NCBI GenBank assembly: GCA_934229725.1
Contig: CAKQDX010000005.1
Location: 1-64,000, forward strand
Direction: 5' to 3'
From: an uncultured Streptococcus sp.
GTDB lineage: Bacteria > Bacillota > Bacilli > Lactobacillales > Streptococcaceae
DNA length: 64,000 nt
Program-made: the position numbers and the translations under genes
Shown: positions 1-7,324 of the stretch, piece after piece
Numbering within the stretch: position 1 is the stretch's first letter
Layout: each line of letters opens with the position of its first letter
Notes under the pieces: model-generated
What the model saw: the letters and a program-made list of their open reading frames with translations, nothing else
The model's database searches: none
What the model was told of the DNA's origin: nothing

Positions 1-350
1 CTAGAAATAAGAAAGCGAGGAGGGTCCGGTGGACCTTTTTAGGTCCGAGCCTAGAAATAAGAAAGCGAGGAGGGTCCGGTGGACCTTTTTAGGTCCGAGC
101 CTAGAAATAAGAAAGCGAGGAGGGTCCAGTGGACCTTTTTAGGTCCGAGCCCAGAAATGAGAAAGCGAGGAAGGACCAGTGGACCTTTTTAGGTCTGAGC
201 CCAGAAATGTAAAAGCGAGGAAGGTCCAGTGAACCTTTTTAGGTCCGAGCCTAGAAATGTAAAAGCGATGAAAGTCAAGTTTCCCTTTTTAGGTCCGAGC
301 CCAGAAATGAAAAAGCGAGGAAGGACCAGTGGACCTTTTTAGGTCTAAGT
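1..350. repeat. 50-bp tandem repeat array, seven units
   Basis: Seven head-to-tail units of exactly 50 bp begin at 1, 51, 101, 151, 201, 251 and 301; an eighth unit decays after about 20 bases. Units 1 and 2 are identical, unit 3 differs at one base, and later units diverge more. Each unit carries GGTCC-GGT-GGACC and, overlapping it, GGACCT-TTT-AGGTCC, so two mutually exclusive hairpins can form. The array is probably cut by the window edge. There are no spacers, so it is not CRISPR. Function unknown. Confidence 0.93.
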
Positions 351-451
351 CTAGTAATTAGATAGAGAGGCAACCCAGTATTATTTGTTTGATTGCTGAA
401 GCTGATATTTGGAAGGTTTATCCTTGTAAAAATGAAAAGAGTCTAGTTTAC

Positions 452-481
452 TTGTACTAGGCTCTGCTTATCTGATATAAT
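452..481 (+). promoter_or_regulatory. Promoter of the 488 gene, predicting a leaderless mRNA
   Basis: TTGTAC (452-457), an 18-base spacer and an extended -10 TGATATAAT (473-481). The last T of the -10 is 7 bases before the A of the ATG at 488, so the expected +1 is the start codon itself. No Shine-Dalgarno sequence lies between. Confidence 0.7.
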
Positions 482-487
482 GGACGT

Positions 488-673
488 ATGATACAACAAA
501 TTTTGTTTATTACGCTTGAAACTATCTTTGAAACGGTTTGTTTTAATTACAGTTTACAGCATGGAAATTATTTTTTTACAGCCTTTTTTGGTTATCTACT
601 CTTACGCCGTCTTTGGACAACCTATGTTGTTTCACGCATTGCGCGTGCAGCCGACAAGTCTACCAAGAAGTAA
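488..673 (+). CDS. Small membrane protein (DUF3272-like)
   Basis: 61 residues: a hydrophobic stretch at about 3-20, a second at about 27-42 (FFTAFFGYLLL), then a basic tail with several Arg and Lys, so probably a small inner-membrane protein of two helices. Size, composition and position next to birA fit the streptococcal DUF3272 family, but that match is from memory and not decisive. The ATG is chosen because a strong extended -10 sits exactly at leaderless distance. The 3' end overlaps the convergent birA gene by 14 bases. No function can be given. Confidence 0.65.
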   Translation: MIQQILFITLETIFETVCFNYSLQHGNYFFTAFFGYLLLRRLWTTYVVSRIARAADKSTKK

Positions 674-1598
674 GGCTGACTTCGCCTGCGGTCAGCCATT
701 TTCTCTGGCCGTCGTCAGTAAGGACCAGGAGTTGCCCCTTGTCTCCAATTTCTTTGGCAATACCCGTATAAGATTTTCCAGCTTGTTCAAAAGTCACTTG
801 TTTGTCTAAAACGAGGGACTTTTCTTTATAGACTTTGACCAAGTCCGAAGTTGGAATGGTTAAAAAGAGATTCCAAATTTCCGAAATGAGCTGGTTCCGA
901 GTGATACTTGGATTATCAGAAGTAAAAAGACTGGTTGCTTTCGTAGCTAACTCTTCAGGGAAATCACTGATTGAGAAATTTAGCCCAACCCCGATAATGA
1001 CATCTGTGATGCGACCAGATTCGATAGAACTAATGGCTTCGGTAAGAACACCAGCCATTTTTTTGTTGTTCAGATAGATATCGTTGACCCATTTGATGTC
1101 TGTATCTATGCCTGTAAGTCGCTGAATGGCTTTGACAATGGCAGCCGCTACCATCATGGTATAAGGTGGTAACTCAGTATAGTGACAGTTTGGTTTAAGG
1201 TGAATACTCATATAGATACCACCGTAAGGGCTTGTATAAAAGTGACGTTCAAAACGTCCCTTAGCTGATCCTTGGTTTGGTGCAAGATAGAGGGCAGGAA
1301 CAGGATCTTGTCTTTCCATACCATGTTTGGCATCAAGTTGGGTAGAAGTGGAATCTGGATTTAAGTAGACAGGAAAGTTGAGCTGGTCTGAAATGTCTTG
1401 TGGGAGAAGGATATCACCATTTTCTAGGTGGTAACCTTTTTTTCGGACACTTGTAATGACGATTCCTTGATCCTGTAGGGTTTGAATAGCCTTCCAAATA
1501 GCTGTTCGTGAGATACCGAGTTCTTTAGCGAGGCTTTCTCCAGTAACAAAGTCAGGACTCTTTGCTAATATTTCGTAAACACGTTCATAAGTTTTCAT
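660..1598 (-). CDS. birA: Biotin-protein ligase / biotin operon repressor BirA
   Basis: 312 residues. Residues 1-60 form a winged helix-turn-helix (AKELGISRTAIWKAIQTL), followed by the biotin ligase core with the lid region NQGSAKGRFERHFY, the catalytic stretch KWVNDIYL near 165-172, and a small C-terminal SH3-like domain. The family makes biotinyl-AMP, attaches biotin to acetyl-CoA carboxylase, and when idle represses biotin genes through its N-terminal domain (class II BirA). On the minus strand TATACT precedes the ATG by six bases with no ribosome-binding site, so the message may be leaderless. Function confident. Confidence 0.93.
   Translation of the reverse strand: MKTYERVYEILAKSPDFVTGESLAKELGISRTAIWKAIQTLQDQGIVITSVRKKGYHLENGDILLPQDISDQLNFPVYLNPDSTSTQLDAKHGMERQDPVPALYLAPNQGSAKGRFERHFYTSPYGGIYMSIHLKPNCHYTELPPYTMMVAAAIVKAIQRLTGIDTDIKWVNDIYLNNKKMAGVLTEAISSIESGRITDVIIGVGLNFSISDFPEELATKATSLFTSDNPSITRNQLISEIWNLFLTIPTSDLVKVYKEKSLVLDKQVTFEQAGKSYTGIAKEIGDKGQLLVLTDDGQRKWLTAGEVSLTSW
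674..704 (+). terminator. Terminator of the 488 gene inside the 3' end of birA
   Basis: GGCTGAC (674-680), loop of 10, GTCAGCC (691-697), then ATTTTCT. It follows the stop codon of the small gene and lies within the end of the opposing birA coding sequence. Confidence 0.6.
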
Positions 1599-1604
1599 AT
1601 CTTA

Positions 1605-1610
1605 AGTATA
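1605..1610 (-). promoter_or_regulatory. -10 box of birA, leaderless geometry
   Basis: TATACT on the minus strand, ending seven bases before the A of the birA ATG at 1598. No clear -35 at 17 bp spacing was found and there is no SD motif. Confidence 0.5.
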
Positions 1611-1672
1611 CTCTAAAATACCCTAAAATGCTTGCTATAAGATAATGATAAAGCTTGATAATTAATAACTAT

Positions 1673-1701
1673 ATGACTAGATAAGAAAAACGTGTTATAA
1701 T
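1673..1701 (+). promoter_or_regulatory. metK promoter
   Basis: ATGACT (1673-1678), 17-base spacer, TATAAT (1696-1701) preceded by TGT, giving an extended -10. Predicted start near 1708, leaving a leader of about 170 bases before metK. Confidence 0.75.
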
Positions 1702-1717
1702 GGAATTTAGTTATTAA

Positions 1718-1880
1718 GTCCCGATAAGGCAACAGTCACCCGAGAGTTGGCTGTTGGTTCTTTGTAACTTTTTAACGGCGCAAGACTCTTAGTAGAGTCA
1801 GCGTTTTTTCTATCAGAAGGCGATATGATTTGCTTTGTCTGATATTATTTATTCATATTAAAAGGGGGACATTTTATATG
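1718..1880 (+). promoter_or_regulatory. SMK-box (SAM-III) riboswitch controlling metK translation
   Basis: The 5' arm GTCCCGATAAGG (1718-1729), the core CTTTGTAAC (1760-1768) and the 3' arm AAAGGGGGAC (1861-1870) match the order and sequence of the SMK box. GTCCC pairs with GGGAC, which includes the metK Shine-Dalgarno, so SAM binding would hide the ribosome-binding site. The stretch between core and 3' arm (about 1769-1860) is a long insert compared with the compact Enterococcus version and contains its own hairpin (1778-1812). Family identification is by motif, not by covariance search. Confidence 0.85.
1778..1812 (+). terminator. Terminator-like hairpin inside the metK leader
   Basis: CGC-AA-GACTC-TTAGTA-GAGTC-A-GCG followed by TTTTTT. 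It looks like an intrinsic terminator placed between the SMK core and the ribosome-binding site. It could instead be a structural insert of the riboswitch. Confidence 0.55.
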
Positions 1881-3071
1881 TCAGAACGTAAACTTTTCAC
1901 GTCTGAATCAGTATCTGAAGGGCATCCAGATAAAATTGCAGACCAAATTTCAGATGCCATTCTTGATGCGATTTTAGCAGAAGATCCAGATGCACACGTA
2001 GCAGCGGAAACAGCTGTCTACACTGGATCTGTCCATGTTTTTGGTGAAGTTTCTACAACAGCCTATGTGGATATTAACCGTGTGGTTCGTGATACTATCG
2101 CTGAAATTGGTTATAACAATGCAGAATACGGCTTTGCAGCAGAATCTGTTGGGGTTCACCCATCATTGATTGAACAATCTCCAGATATTGCTCAAGGTGT
2201 TAATGAAGCACTTGAAGTGCGTGAAACTGGTGACCAAGATCCTCTTGATCTTATCGGAGCTGGTGACCAAGGTTTGATGTTTGGTTTTGCTATTGATGAA
2301 ACTCCAGAGTTTATGCCACTTCCAGTTAGCCTTTCACATAAATTGGTTAAAAAATTGGCGGATTTGCGTAAAACTGGTGAGATTTCTTATCTTCGTCCAG
2401 ATGCTAAATCTCAGGTTACTGTTGAGTATGATGAAAATGACCAACCAGTACGTGTCGATACTGTCGTTATTTCAACACAACATGATCCTGAAGCAACCAA
2501 CGATCAAATTCGTCAAGATGTCATTGAAAAAGTTATTAAGGCAGTTATTCCAGCCGAATACTTGGATGAAGATACCAAATTCTTCATAAACCCAACAGGT
2601 CGTTTTGTAATCGGTGGACCTCAAGGGGACTCTGGTTTAACTGGTCGTAAGATTATTGTTGATACTTATGGTGGTTACTCAAGACACGGTGGTGGTGCCT
2701 TCTCTGGTAAGGATGCTACTAAGGTTGACCGCTCAGCTTCTTATGCAGCTCGCTATATTGCCAAAAACATCGTAGCTGCTGGTCTTGCCAAGAAAGCAGA
2801 AGTTCAATTGGCTTATGCTATTGGTGTGGCTAACCCAGTTTCTGTCCGTGTTGATACCTTCGGAACAGCGACAGTTGCTGAAAGCAAACTTGAAGCTGCT
2901 GTTCGTGATCTCTTTGACTTGCGACCTGCCGGTATCATTCAAATGCTTGACCTTAAGCGTCCAATCTACCGTCAAACAGCGGCTTATGGTCACATGGGAC
3001 GTACAGATATTGATCTTCCGTGGGAAAAATTGGACAAGGTTGAAGCTTTGAAAGAAGCCGTCAATCATTAA
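1878..3071 (+). CDS. metK: S-adenosylmethionine synthetase MetK
   Basis: 397 residues from the ATG at 1878, chosen over the upstream in-frame start at 1830 because GGGGG (1864-1868) lies 9 bases ahead and the protein then begins MSERKLFTSESVSEGHPDK as in the family. ATP-binding GHPDK, GAGDQG and GGGAFSGKD motifs are intact and the length is normal. The enzyme makes SAM from methionine and ATP in the cytoplasm. Its SAM-sensing leader closes the feedback loop. It is a single-gene unit ending in a strong terminator. Confidence 0.97.
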   Translation: MSERKLFTSESVSEGHPDKIADQISDAILDAILAEDPDAHVAAETAVYTGSVHVFGEVSTTAYVDINRVVRDTIAEIGYNNAEYGFAAESVGVHPSLIEQSPDIAQGVNEALEVRETGDQDPLDLIGAGDQGLMFGFAIDETPEFMPLPVSLSHKLVKKLADLRKTGEISYLRPDAKSQVTVEYDENDQPVRVDTVVISTQHDPEATNDQIRQDVIEKVIKAVIPAEYLDEDTKFFINPTGRFVIGGPQGDSGLTGRKIIVDTYGGYSRHGGGAFSGKDATKVDRSASYAARYIAKNIVAAGLAKKAEVQLAYAIGVANPVSVRVDTFGTATVAESKLEAAVRDLFDLRPAGIIQMLDLKRPIYRQTAAYGHMGRTDIDLPWEKLDKVEALKEAVNH

Positions 3072-3090
3072 GAAATAGTATTAGAAATAA

Positions 3091-3126
3091 AAAATCAGAA
3101 TTTTAATAGGAATTCTGATTTTTTTT
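3091..3126 (+). terminator. metK terminator
   Basis: AAAATCAGAATT, a short loop, then AATTCTGATTTTTTTT. Strong intrinsic terminator 20 bases after the metK stop. Confidence 0.9.
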
Positions 3127-3288
3127 ATGTGCAAAGCCATTTAAATACAAAAGCCTGTTTAATTATTATTTATTAAAATATAGATAAATATCATTTGATT
3201 AGTATTTGTTAAGTAGGAGTGTTTAATTCAAACGGCCTCATTATAATGCTTATCACATACATTAAAATATTAAAAAATTGAAAAAAGG

Positions 3289-3316
3289 TTGAAAAATAAA
3301 AATAACATGCTATAAT
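3289..3316 (+). promoter_or_regulatory. Promoter of the long EPS leader
   Basis: TTGAAA (3289-3294), 16-base spacer, TATAAT (3311-3316). Predicted start near 3323, about 610 bases before the first EPS gene. Nothing else was recognised between the metK terminator and this site. Confidence 0.65.
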
Positions 3317-3536
3317 TATAGCGTCTATATGAATAGGGAACATGGGTAGTAGTAACTCGAAGCCAACCTGTTTGTAATATTTTGACTCTTTTGGGGAGAG
3401 TTGAATGATTACTTGTTGGTACTTGTTGCTATGTGATATGGTATTGGGATAGGGTTATCATACCGATGTTTTGATTTGTAAGATAGGGATAGAGCGTAAG
3501 TAAAGGGGACGCTCTTTAAAATGGGGAGAAGTTTTT

Positions 3537-3551
3537 ATGAAATATATGTAA
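3537..3551 (+). other. Possible four-codon upstream ORF (MKYM)
   Basis: GGGGAGAAG (3523-3531) is a good ribosome-binding site five bases before ATG AAA TAT ATG TAA. It lies just ahead of the first terminator-like hairpin of the EPS leader, the position expected of a leader peptide. It could be chance. Confidence 0.3.
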
Positions 3552-3560
3552 ATTAGCAAT

Positions 3561-3617
3561 ACTGCTGGATTCGAAAACACTTTTTTTACGAAGCGTTTTT
3601 TCTCCTGCAGTTTTTTT
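3561..3617 (+). terminator. Terminator-like hairpin 1 in the EPS leader
   Basis: An inner stem TTCGAAAA/TTTT-A-CGAA (3570-3592) followed by GCGTTTTTT, and an outer pairing ACTGC (3561-3565) with GCAGT (3607-3611) followed by a run of seven T. Confidence 0.5.
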
Positions 3618-3670
3618 ATTTATTAAATAGTGTCTTTTTAAATTCGGGGGAGAAGACTAGAATAGCCCAA

Positions 3671-3708
3671 AACAATTGATATCCTTGGATGATATGAATT
3701 GGTTTTTG
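3671..3708 (+). terminator. Terminator-like hairpin 2 in the EPS leader
   Basis: AACAATTGATATC pairs with GATATGAATTGGTT (one mismatch, one bulge) around a short loop and is followed by TTTTTGTC. Confidence 0.5.
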
Positions 3709-3935
3709 TCTTAACTTCTTGAATTTTATAAGAAATGATAGTCTTTTAATTGAGACCTTTTTCTTTATCTACTTTACATCATTCGCGAAATAAGACCAAT
3801 AACGAGGGCATTCCCTTTAATGCTTTTGGAGAAAGGATACATCATTTTCGCTATTATTGGGGATAATAAAGTGATCATGTAGAGTGTTATTTGTCAATAT
3901 TATATTGATTTCGTATAGGTCATAGGGGGGATCTT

Positions 3936-5087
3936 ATGGGAAAATTAAATATTATGGTTGTCTTTGGGACAAGACCAGAGGCAATTAAGATGGCGCCGTT
4001 AATTCTTGAGTTGAAAAAACATCAAGAAACCATTAATACTATTACAGTAGTCACAGCTCAACACCGTCAAATGCTTGACCAAGTTTTGGAGACTTTTGAG
4101 ATAGTTCCTGATTATGATTTGGATATCATGGGAAAAAACCAATCACTTCAGGAAATTACTTCTAAAATTTTGGCTAATTTTGATCCAGTTGTTAAGAAAG
4201 AACAACCTGATTTGGTTTTGGTTCATGGTGATACAACAACAACATTTGCTGCTGGTTTGGTTGCATTTTACAATAAAGTAAGTATCGGTCACGTTGAAGC
4301 TGGGCTTAGAACTTATGACAAATATTCACCATATCCAGAGGAAATGAATCGTCAGATGACTGACAGCCTTTCTGATTTGTATTTTGCACCTACTCAAGAA
4401 AGTAAAGCAAACTTATTGTCGGAAAATCATAAAAAAGAGGCGATTTATGTCACTGGTAACACAGCGATTGATGCCTTAAAACTTACAGTCAAAGATAATT
4501 ATTATCATGAAGTTCTCGATAAAATTGATGAGAATAAAAAAATTATCTTAGTAACAATGCACCGAAGAGAGAATCAAGGTGAGCCAATGCGTCGAGTATT
4601 TAAAACTCTTCGTCATATGGTAGATGAGCATTCTGAGATTGAAGTGGTTTACCCTGTTCATTTGAGCCCTTCTGTACAAGCTGCAGCAAAGGAAATTTTA
4701 GGTGACCATGATAGAATTCATCTTATCGCACCTTTAGATGTCTTTGATTTTCATAATTTAGCTTCTAGAAGTTACTTTATTATGTCAGATTCTGGTGGTG
4801 TTCAAGAAGAAGCTCCATCACTTGGAAAACCTGTTTTAGTATTACGAGATACAACAGAGCGTCCAGAAGGTGTTAAAGCAGGAACATTGAAACTTGTCGG
4901 AACTGATCCAGACAAGGTGAAAGAAGCAATGACTTCACTTTTAACTGATGAAGCTCTTTATAAAGAAATGTCTGAAGCTCCTAATCCTTATGGTGATGGT
5001 AAAGCATCTGAGAGAATTGTTCAAGCGATTAAAGTGTACTTTAATTTGGAAGATTCTGTATCAGAGTTTCACGAAGGAGGAAATTGA
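3936..5087 (+). CDS. UDP-N-acetylglucosamine 2-epimerase (WecB/MnaA type)
   Basis: 383 residues with the GT-B-like epimerase signatures VFGTRPEAIKMAPL near the start, HVEAGLRTYDKYSPYPEE near 116-133, MHRRENQGEP near 208 and SDSGGVQEEAPSLGKPVL near 285-302. The family converts UDP-GlcNAc to UDP-ManNAc in the cytoplasm. Preceded by GGGGGG at 5-10 bases. As first gene of the operon it would feed the GT2 synthase three genes downstream, pointing to a ManNAc-containing polymer; that is inference. It ends with a 4-base overlap if the next gene uses the TTG at 5084. Confidence 0.9.
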   Translation: MGKLNIMVVFGTRPEAIKMAPLILELKKHQETINTITVVTAQHRQMLDQVLETFEIVPDYDLDIMGKNQSLQEITSKILANFDPVVKKEQPDLVLVHGDTTTTFAAGLVAFYNKVSIGHVEAGLRTYDKYSPYPEEMNRQMTDSLSDLYFAPTQESKANLLSENHKKEAIYVTGNTAIDALKLTVKDNYYHEVLDKIDENKKIILVTMHRRENQGEPMRRVFKTLRHMVDEHSEIEVVYPVHLSPSVQAAAKEILGDHDRIHLIAPLDVFDFHNLASRSYFIMSDSGGVQEEAPSLGKPVLVLRDTTERPEGVKAGTLKLVGTDPDKVKEAMTSLLTDEALYKEMSEAPNPYGDGKASERIVQAIKVYFNLEDSVSEFHEGGN

Positions 5088-5089
5088 GT

Positions 5090-5863
5090 GTGAAAAGAGA
5101 TAAAAAAATCTGGTATTGGATTTTATGTTTGATTTTCTTTGAAGCATTACTATTTCTCTACTGTAATCAAGTCAATCCTAATTTATTGATGTTTGAAGCT
5201 TTCTTTCTGATTTTAGGTATTGTTGCAGTATGTTTCTTAACAGAGATTCTGATTACTTGGCTAATCATTTTAAGTTTTGCTTTAAGTATCTTTGTATTGG
5301 TTAGTGGTGTTGTCTATCTTCCACTGAATGATACATTTGTTCTTATATTCAGTTTTCCTTTGTTAATGGGGATACTTTCAAAGATTAAGTATTACTTCTA
5401 TAAATTTATTTCATCTGTTCAGATTGAAGAAGTCAAGGCTAGTAACGCTTATCGTGATTTATTAGGGGATAAAAAACCTGTTCAAGCACTTTTGATACAT
5501 TGGTCTCATGAAGAACAATTCTTTGAATTGAGTCCTCGTGAATATAACCATTTGCTTACTAGTATCTATCATCAGATTTCAGATAAGCTGGATCGCTTTG
5601 AACAAGTCTTTTATGTTTCTGAGGGGAGCTACTTAATCCTTTCAAAAAATAAATCTAGAAACTTAAAAAAGATTTATAAAACTAGTCTTGAAGAACATCT
5701 AAAAGAAATGACATTCACTTGGGGAAGTAGTTATCAAGGTATTCAATTTCAATCAGGTTTTCTTGTCATTGATAAAAAGAATTCCAAAAAATTTGATAAC
5801 TATAGTGAATTAATGAGTAATTTAAACCGTCAGTTAGAAACGGATATTATTGTTGAGTATTAG
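5090..5863 (+). CDS. Four-helix membrane protein with degenerate GGDEF-like domain (PssE-like)
   Basis: 257 residues from GTG 5090 (GGAGG nine bases ahead; a TTG at 5084 is the alternative). Four hydrophobic segments fill residues 8-98, then a cytoplasmic domain follows. There RFEQVFYV and EGSYLIL (169-184) align position for position with the RxxD..R.GGEEF core of diguanylate cyclases: GGEEF is replaced by EGSYL (178-182) and the inhibitory-site RxxD by RFEQ (169-172). It therefore cannot be a cyclase. In Listeria a degenerate-GGDEF protein in a comparable operon is a c-di-GMP receptor for a BcsA-like synthase. Here the binding-site Asp is missing, so the ligand is uncertain. Confidence 0.65.
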   Translation: MKRDKKIWYWILCLIFFEALLFLYCNQVNPNLLMFEAFFLILGIVAVCFLTEILITWLIILSFALSIFVLVSGVVYLPLNDTFVLIFSFPLLMGILSKIKYYFYKFISSVQIEEVKASNAYRDLLGDKKPVQALLIHWSHEEQFFELSPREYNHLLTSIYHQISDKLDRFEQVFYVSEGSYLILSKNKSRNLKKIYKTSLEEHLKEMTFTWGSSYQGIQFQSGFLVIDKKNSKKFDNYSELMSNLNRQLETDIIVEY

Positions 5864-5872
5864 GGGGAAGTT

Positions 5873-6013
5873 ATGACTATCACAAACTTGTTTTTTGTAT
5901 TTGCTTTATGTATTAGCCTTATTTTTGCGATTGCTTTCATTGTTTTGTTTACTGTTTATACAGTAATATATGAACGTGTTTCTCATAATTTCAAGGCGGT
6001 GAAACATGGTTAG
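5873..6013 (+). CDS. Small 46-residue single-pass membrane protein of the EPS operon
   Basis: Short ORF starting MTITNLFFVFALC and ending ERVSHNFKAVKHG. Residues 5-32 form one long hydrophobic helix, followed by a basic tail. GGGGAAG ends three bases before the ATG, and the stop overlaps the synthase start (ATG at 6006, stop at 6011-6013), which suggests coupled translation. Position between a receptor-like protein and a GT2 synthase fits a small accessory subunit of the synthase complex. No family recognised. Confidence 0.75.
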   Translation: MTITNLFFVFALCISLIFAIAFIVLFTVYTVIYERVSHNFKAVKHG

Positions 6014-7316
6014 TCAGTTTTTAATGATTTTCACCCTAATATCCATCTGGATTTCCTTAGTTTGGGGTGTTGTTATTCTGGTATCAGCTGTTCATTTTTG
6101 GTTGAAACATAGTGATTTTAAGGTTGATAAGGAAGAACTTCCTTATTATCCTAAGGTTACGATTGTAGTTCCAGCCCATAATGAAGATGTTGTTATCTCT
6201 CAAACGGCTCAAGCTATCTTGAATATGAATTATCCTCATGACAAGGTTGAGCTACTTTTGTTTGCGGATAACTGTTCAGATAATACTTACCAAGAGTGTT
6301 TAGCTGTTCAAGCTATGCCAGAGTACGCTGGACGTAATATTACCATTATTAATCGTAAGGGTACTGGTGGTAAAGCAGGTGTTCTGAACGATGCCCTTAA
6401 AATGGCTGATGGAGAATATATCTGTATTTATGATGCGGATGCCATGCCTGAAACTAATGCACTTTACTTCTTAGTTAAAGAAGTGATGAAGGATCCAGAA
6501 CGAAGAGTGGCGTCCTTTGGGCGTAATAAAACAAGAAATGCAAAACAAAATTTCTTAACACGTTGTATCAATCAAGAGATTGTTGTAACGCAACGTGTTC
6601 ATCACGTTGGAATGTGGCATTTATTTAAAATTGGTCGTATTCCAGGAACGAACTTCATTATTCAAACTGAATTTGTTAAAAGTATTGGTGGTTGGAGAAA
6701 CGGTGCCTTGACCGAAGATACCGATATTTCCTTCAAGATTATGCAAAGTGGTAAATTAATTGCCTTGGCATATAATTCTGAAGCCTTCCAGCAAGAACCT
6801 GAAACGCTTAAAAGCTATTATATGCAACGTAAGCGTTGGGCAAAAGGTAATTACGAAGTTGTTATCTCGAACTTTAAACATTTGTTCGGTAAAGGAAATT
6901 GGCGTGTAAAACTAGAAGTAGCGAACTACTCTTGTATTTTCTTCTGGTTTAATGGTGCAATTGTCTTATCTGATTTAATCTTCTTTGCTAATGTCTTAGC
7001 CATTGTTTTACATATCTTTTTCCCAACCGTTCAGATTCCGTTTGCCTTTGATGCAAGTAATATTTACATTGCTCAATTAATGTTGTTTAACTGGCTCTTG
7101 ATGATTGGATTATATTTATTGCAAATCAATGTTGCCTTAGCTTCACAATTTGGACAAGCAACCAGCAAACAAATTTGGTTAGCAATTCTCTCTTATTTTA
7201 GTTACGCACAGTTGTTCATTATTGTTTCTTTAGATTCGTTGTGGTCTATTATCATGGATAAAATTCTTCATCGTGAAGGAACAACATGGGTTAAAACTAA
7301 GCGTTTTGCAGAATAG
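6006..7316 (+). CDS. Processive family 2 glycosyltransferase, polysaccharide synthase
   Basis: 436 residues. Two hydrophobic segments at 5-32, cytoplasmic GT-A domain from about 48, then about four membrane helices at 305-420. All processive-synthase signatures are present: DAD (143-145), the acceptor-site TED (236-238) and QRKRW (274-278), as in cellulose, hyaluronan and poly-GlcNAc synthases. Such enzymes polymerise and export one glycan chain through their own membrane channel. There is no PilZ domain, so any second-messenger control would have to come from a partner such as the upstream degenerate-GGDEF protein. Substrate inferred to be UDP-ManNAc or UDP-GlcNAc from the epimerase. Confidence 0.9.
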   Translation: MVSQFLMIFTLISIWISLVWGVVILVSAVHFWLKHSDFKVDKEELPYYPKVTIVVPAHNEDVVISQTAQAILNMNYPHDKVELLLFADNCSDNTYQECLAVQAMPEYAGRNITIINRKGTGGKAGVLNDALKMADGEYICIYDADAMPETNALYFLVKEVMKDPERRVASFGRNKTRNAKQNFLTRCINQEIVVTQRVHHVGMWHLFKIGRIPGTNFIIQTEFVKSIGGWRNGALTEDTDISFKIMQSGKLIALAYNSEAFQQEPETLKSYYMQRKRWAKGNYEVVISNFKHLFGKGNWRVKLEVANYSCIFFWFNGAIVLSDLIFFANVLAIVLHIFFPTVQIPFAFDASNIYIAQLMLFNWLLMIGLYLLQINVALASQFGQATSKQIWLAILSYFSYAQLFIIVSLDSLWSIIMDKILHREGTTWVKTKRFAE

Positions 7317-7324
7317 GAGTATGT

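Larger units (their letters stand above)
3323..3935 (+). promoter_or_regulatory. Long structured leader or small-RNA region before the EPS operon
   Basis: No gene-sized frame is present. Visible structures are GGTAT..ATACC with GATA-GGGT-TATC inside it (about 3439-3465), AGAGCG..CGCTCT (about 3490-3516), a tiny open frame (3537-3551), two terminator-like hairpins (3561-3617 and 3671-3708), and an inverted repeat CCAATAA..TTATTGG (about 3798-3861). I tried to fit c-di-GMP (GEMM), ydaO and T-box motifs by eye and found none. A weak second promoter TTGTCA-N17-TATAGG (3891-3919) sits just before the first gene. The region may be an attenuated leader, or a separate small RNA plus a short promoter region. 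Confidence 0.5.

Noticed and set aside
1..350. Regular 50-bp repeats as a CRISPR array
   Set aside because: Units abut directly with no unique spacers, and no cas gene is in the window.
3323..3520. c-di-GMP riboswitch in the EPS leader
   Set aside because: It would suit the degenerate-GGDEF protein, but no GEMM-I or GEMM-II core motif could be found by eye. A covariance search would settle it.
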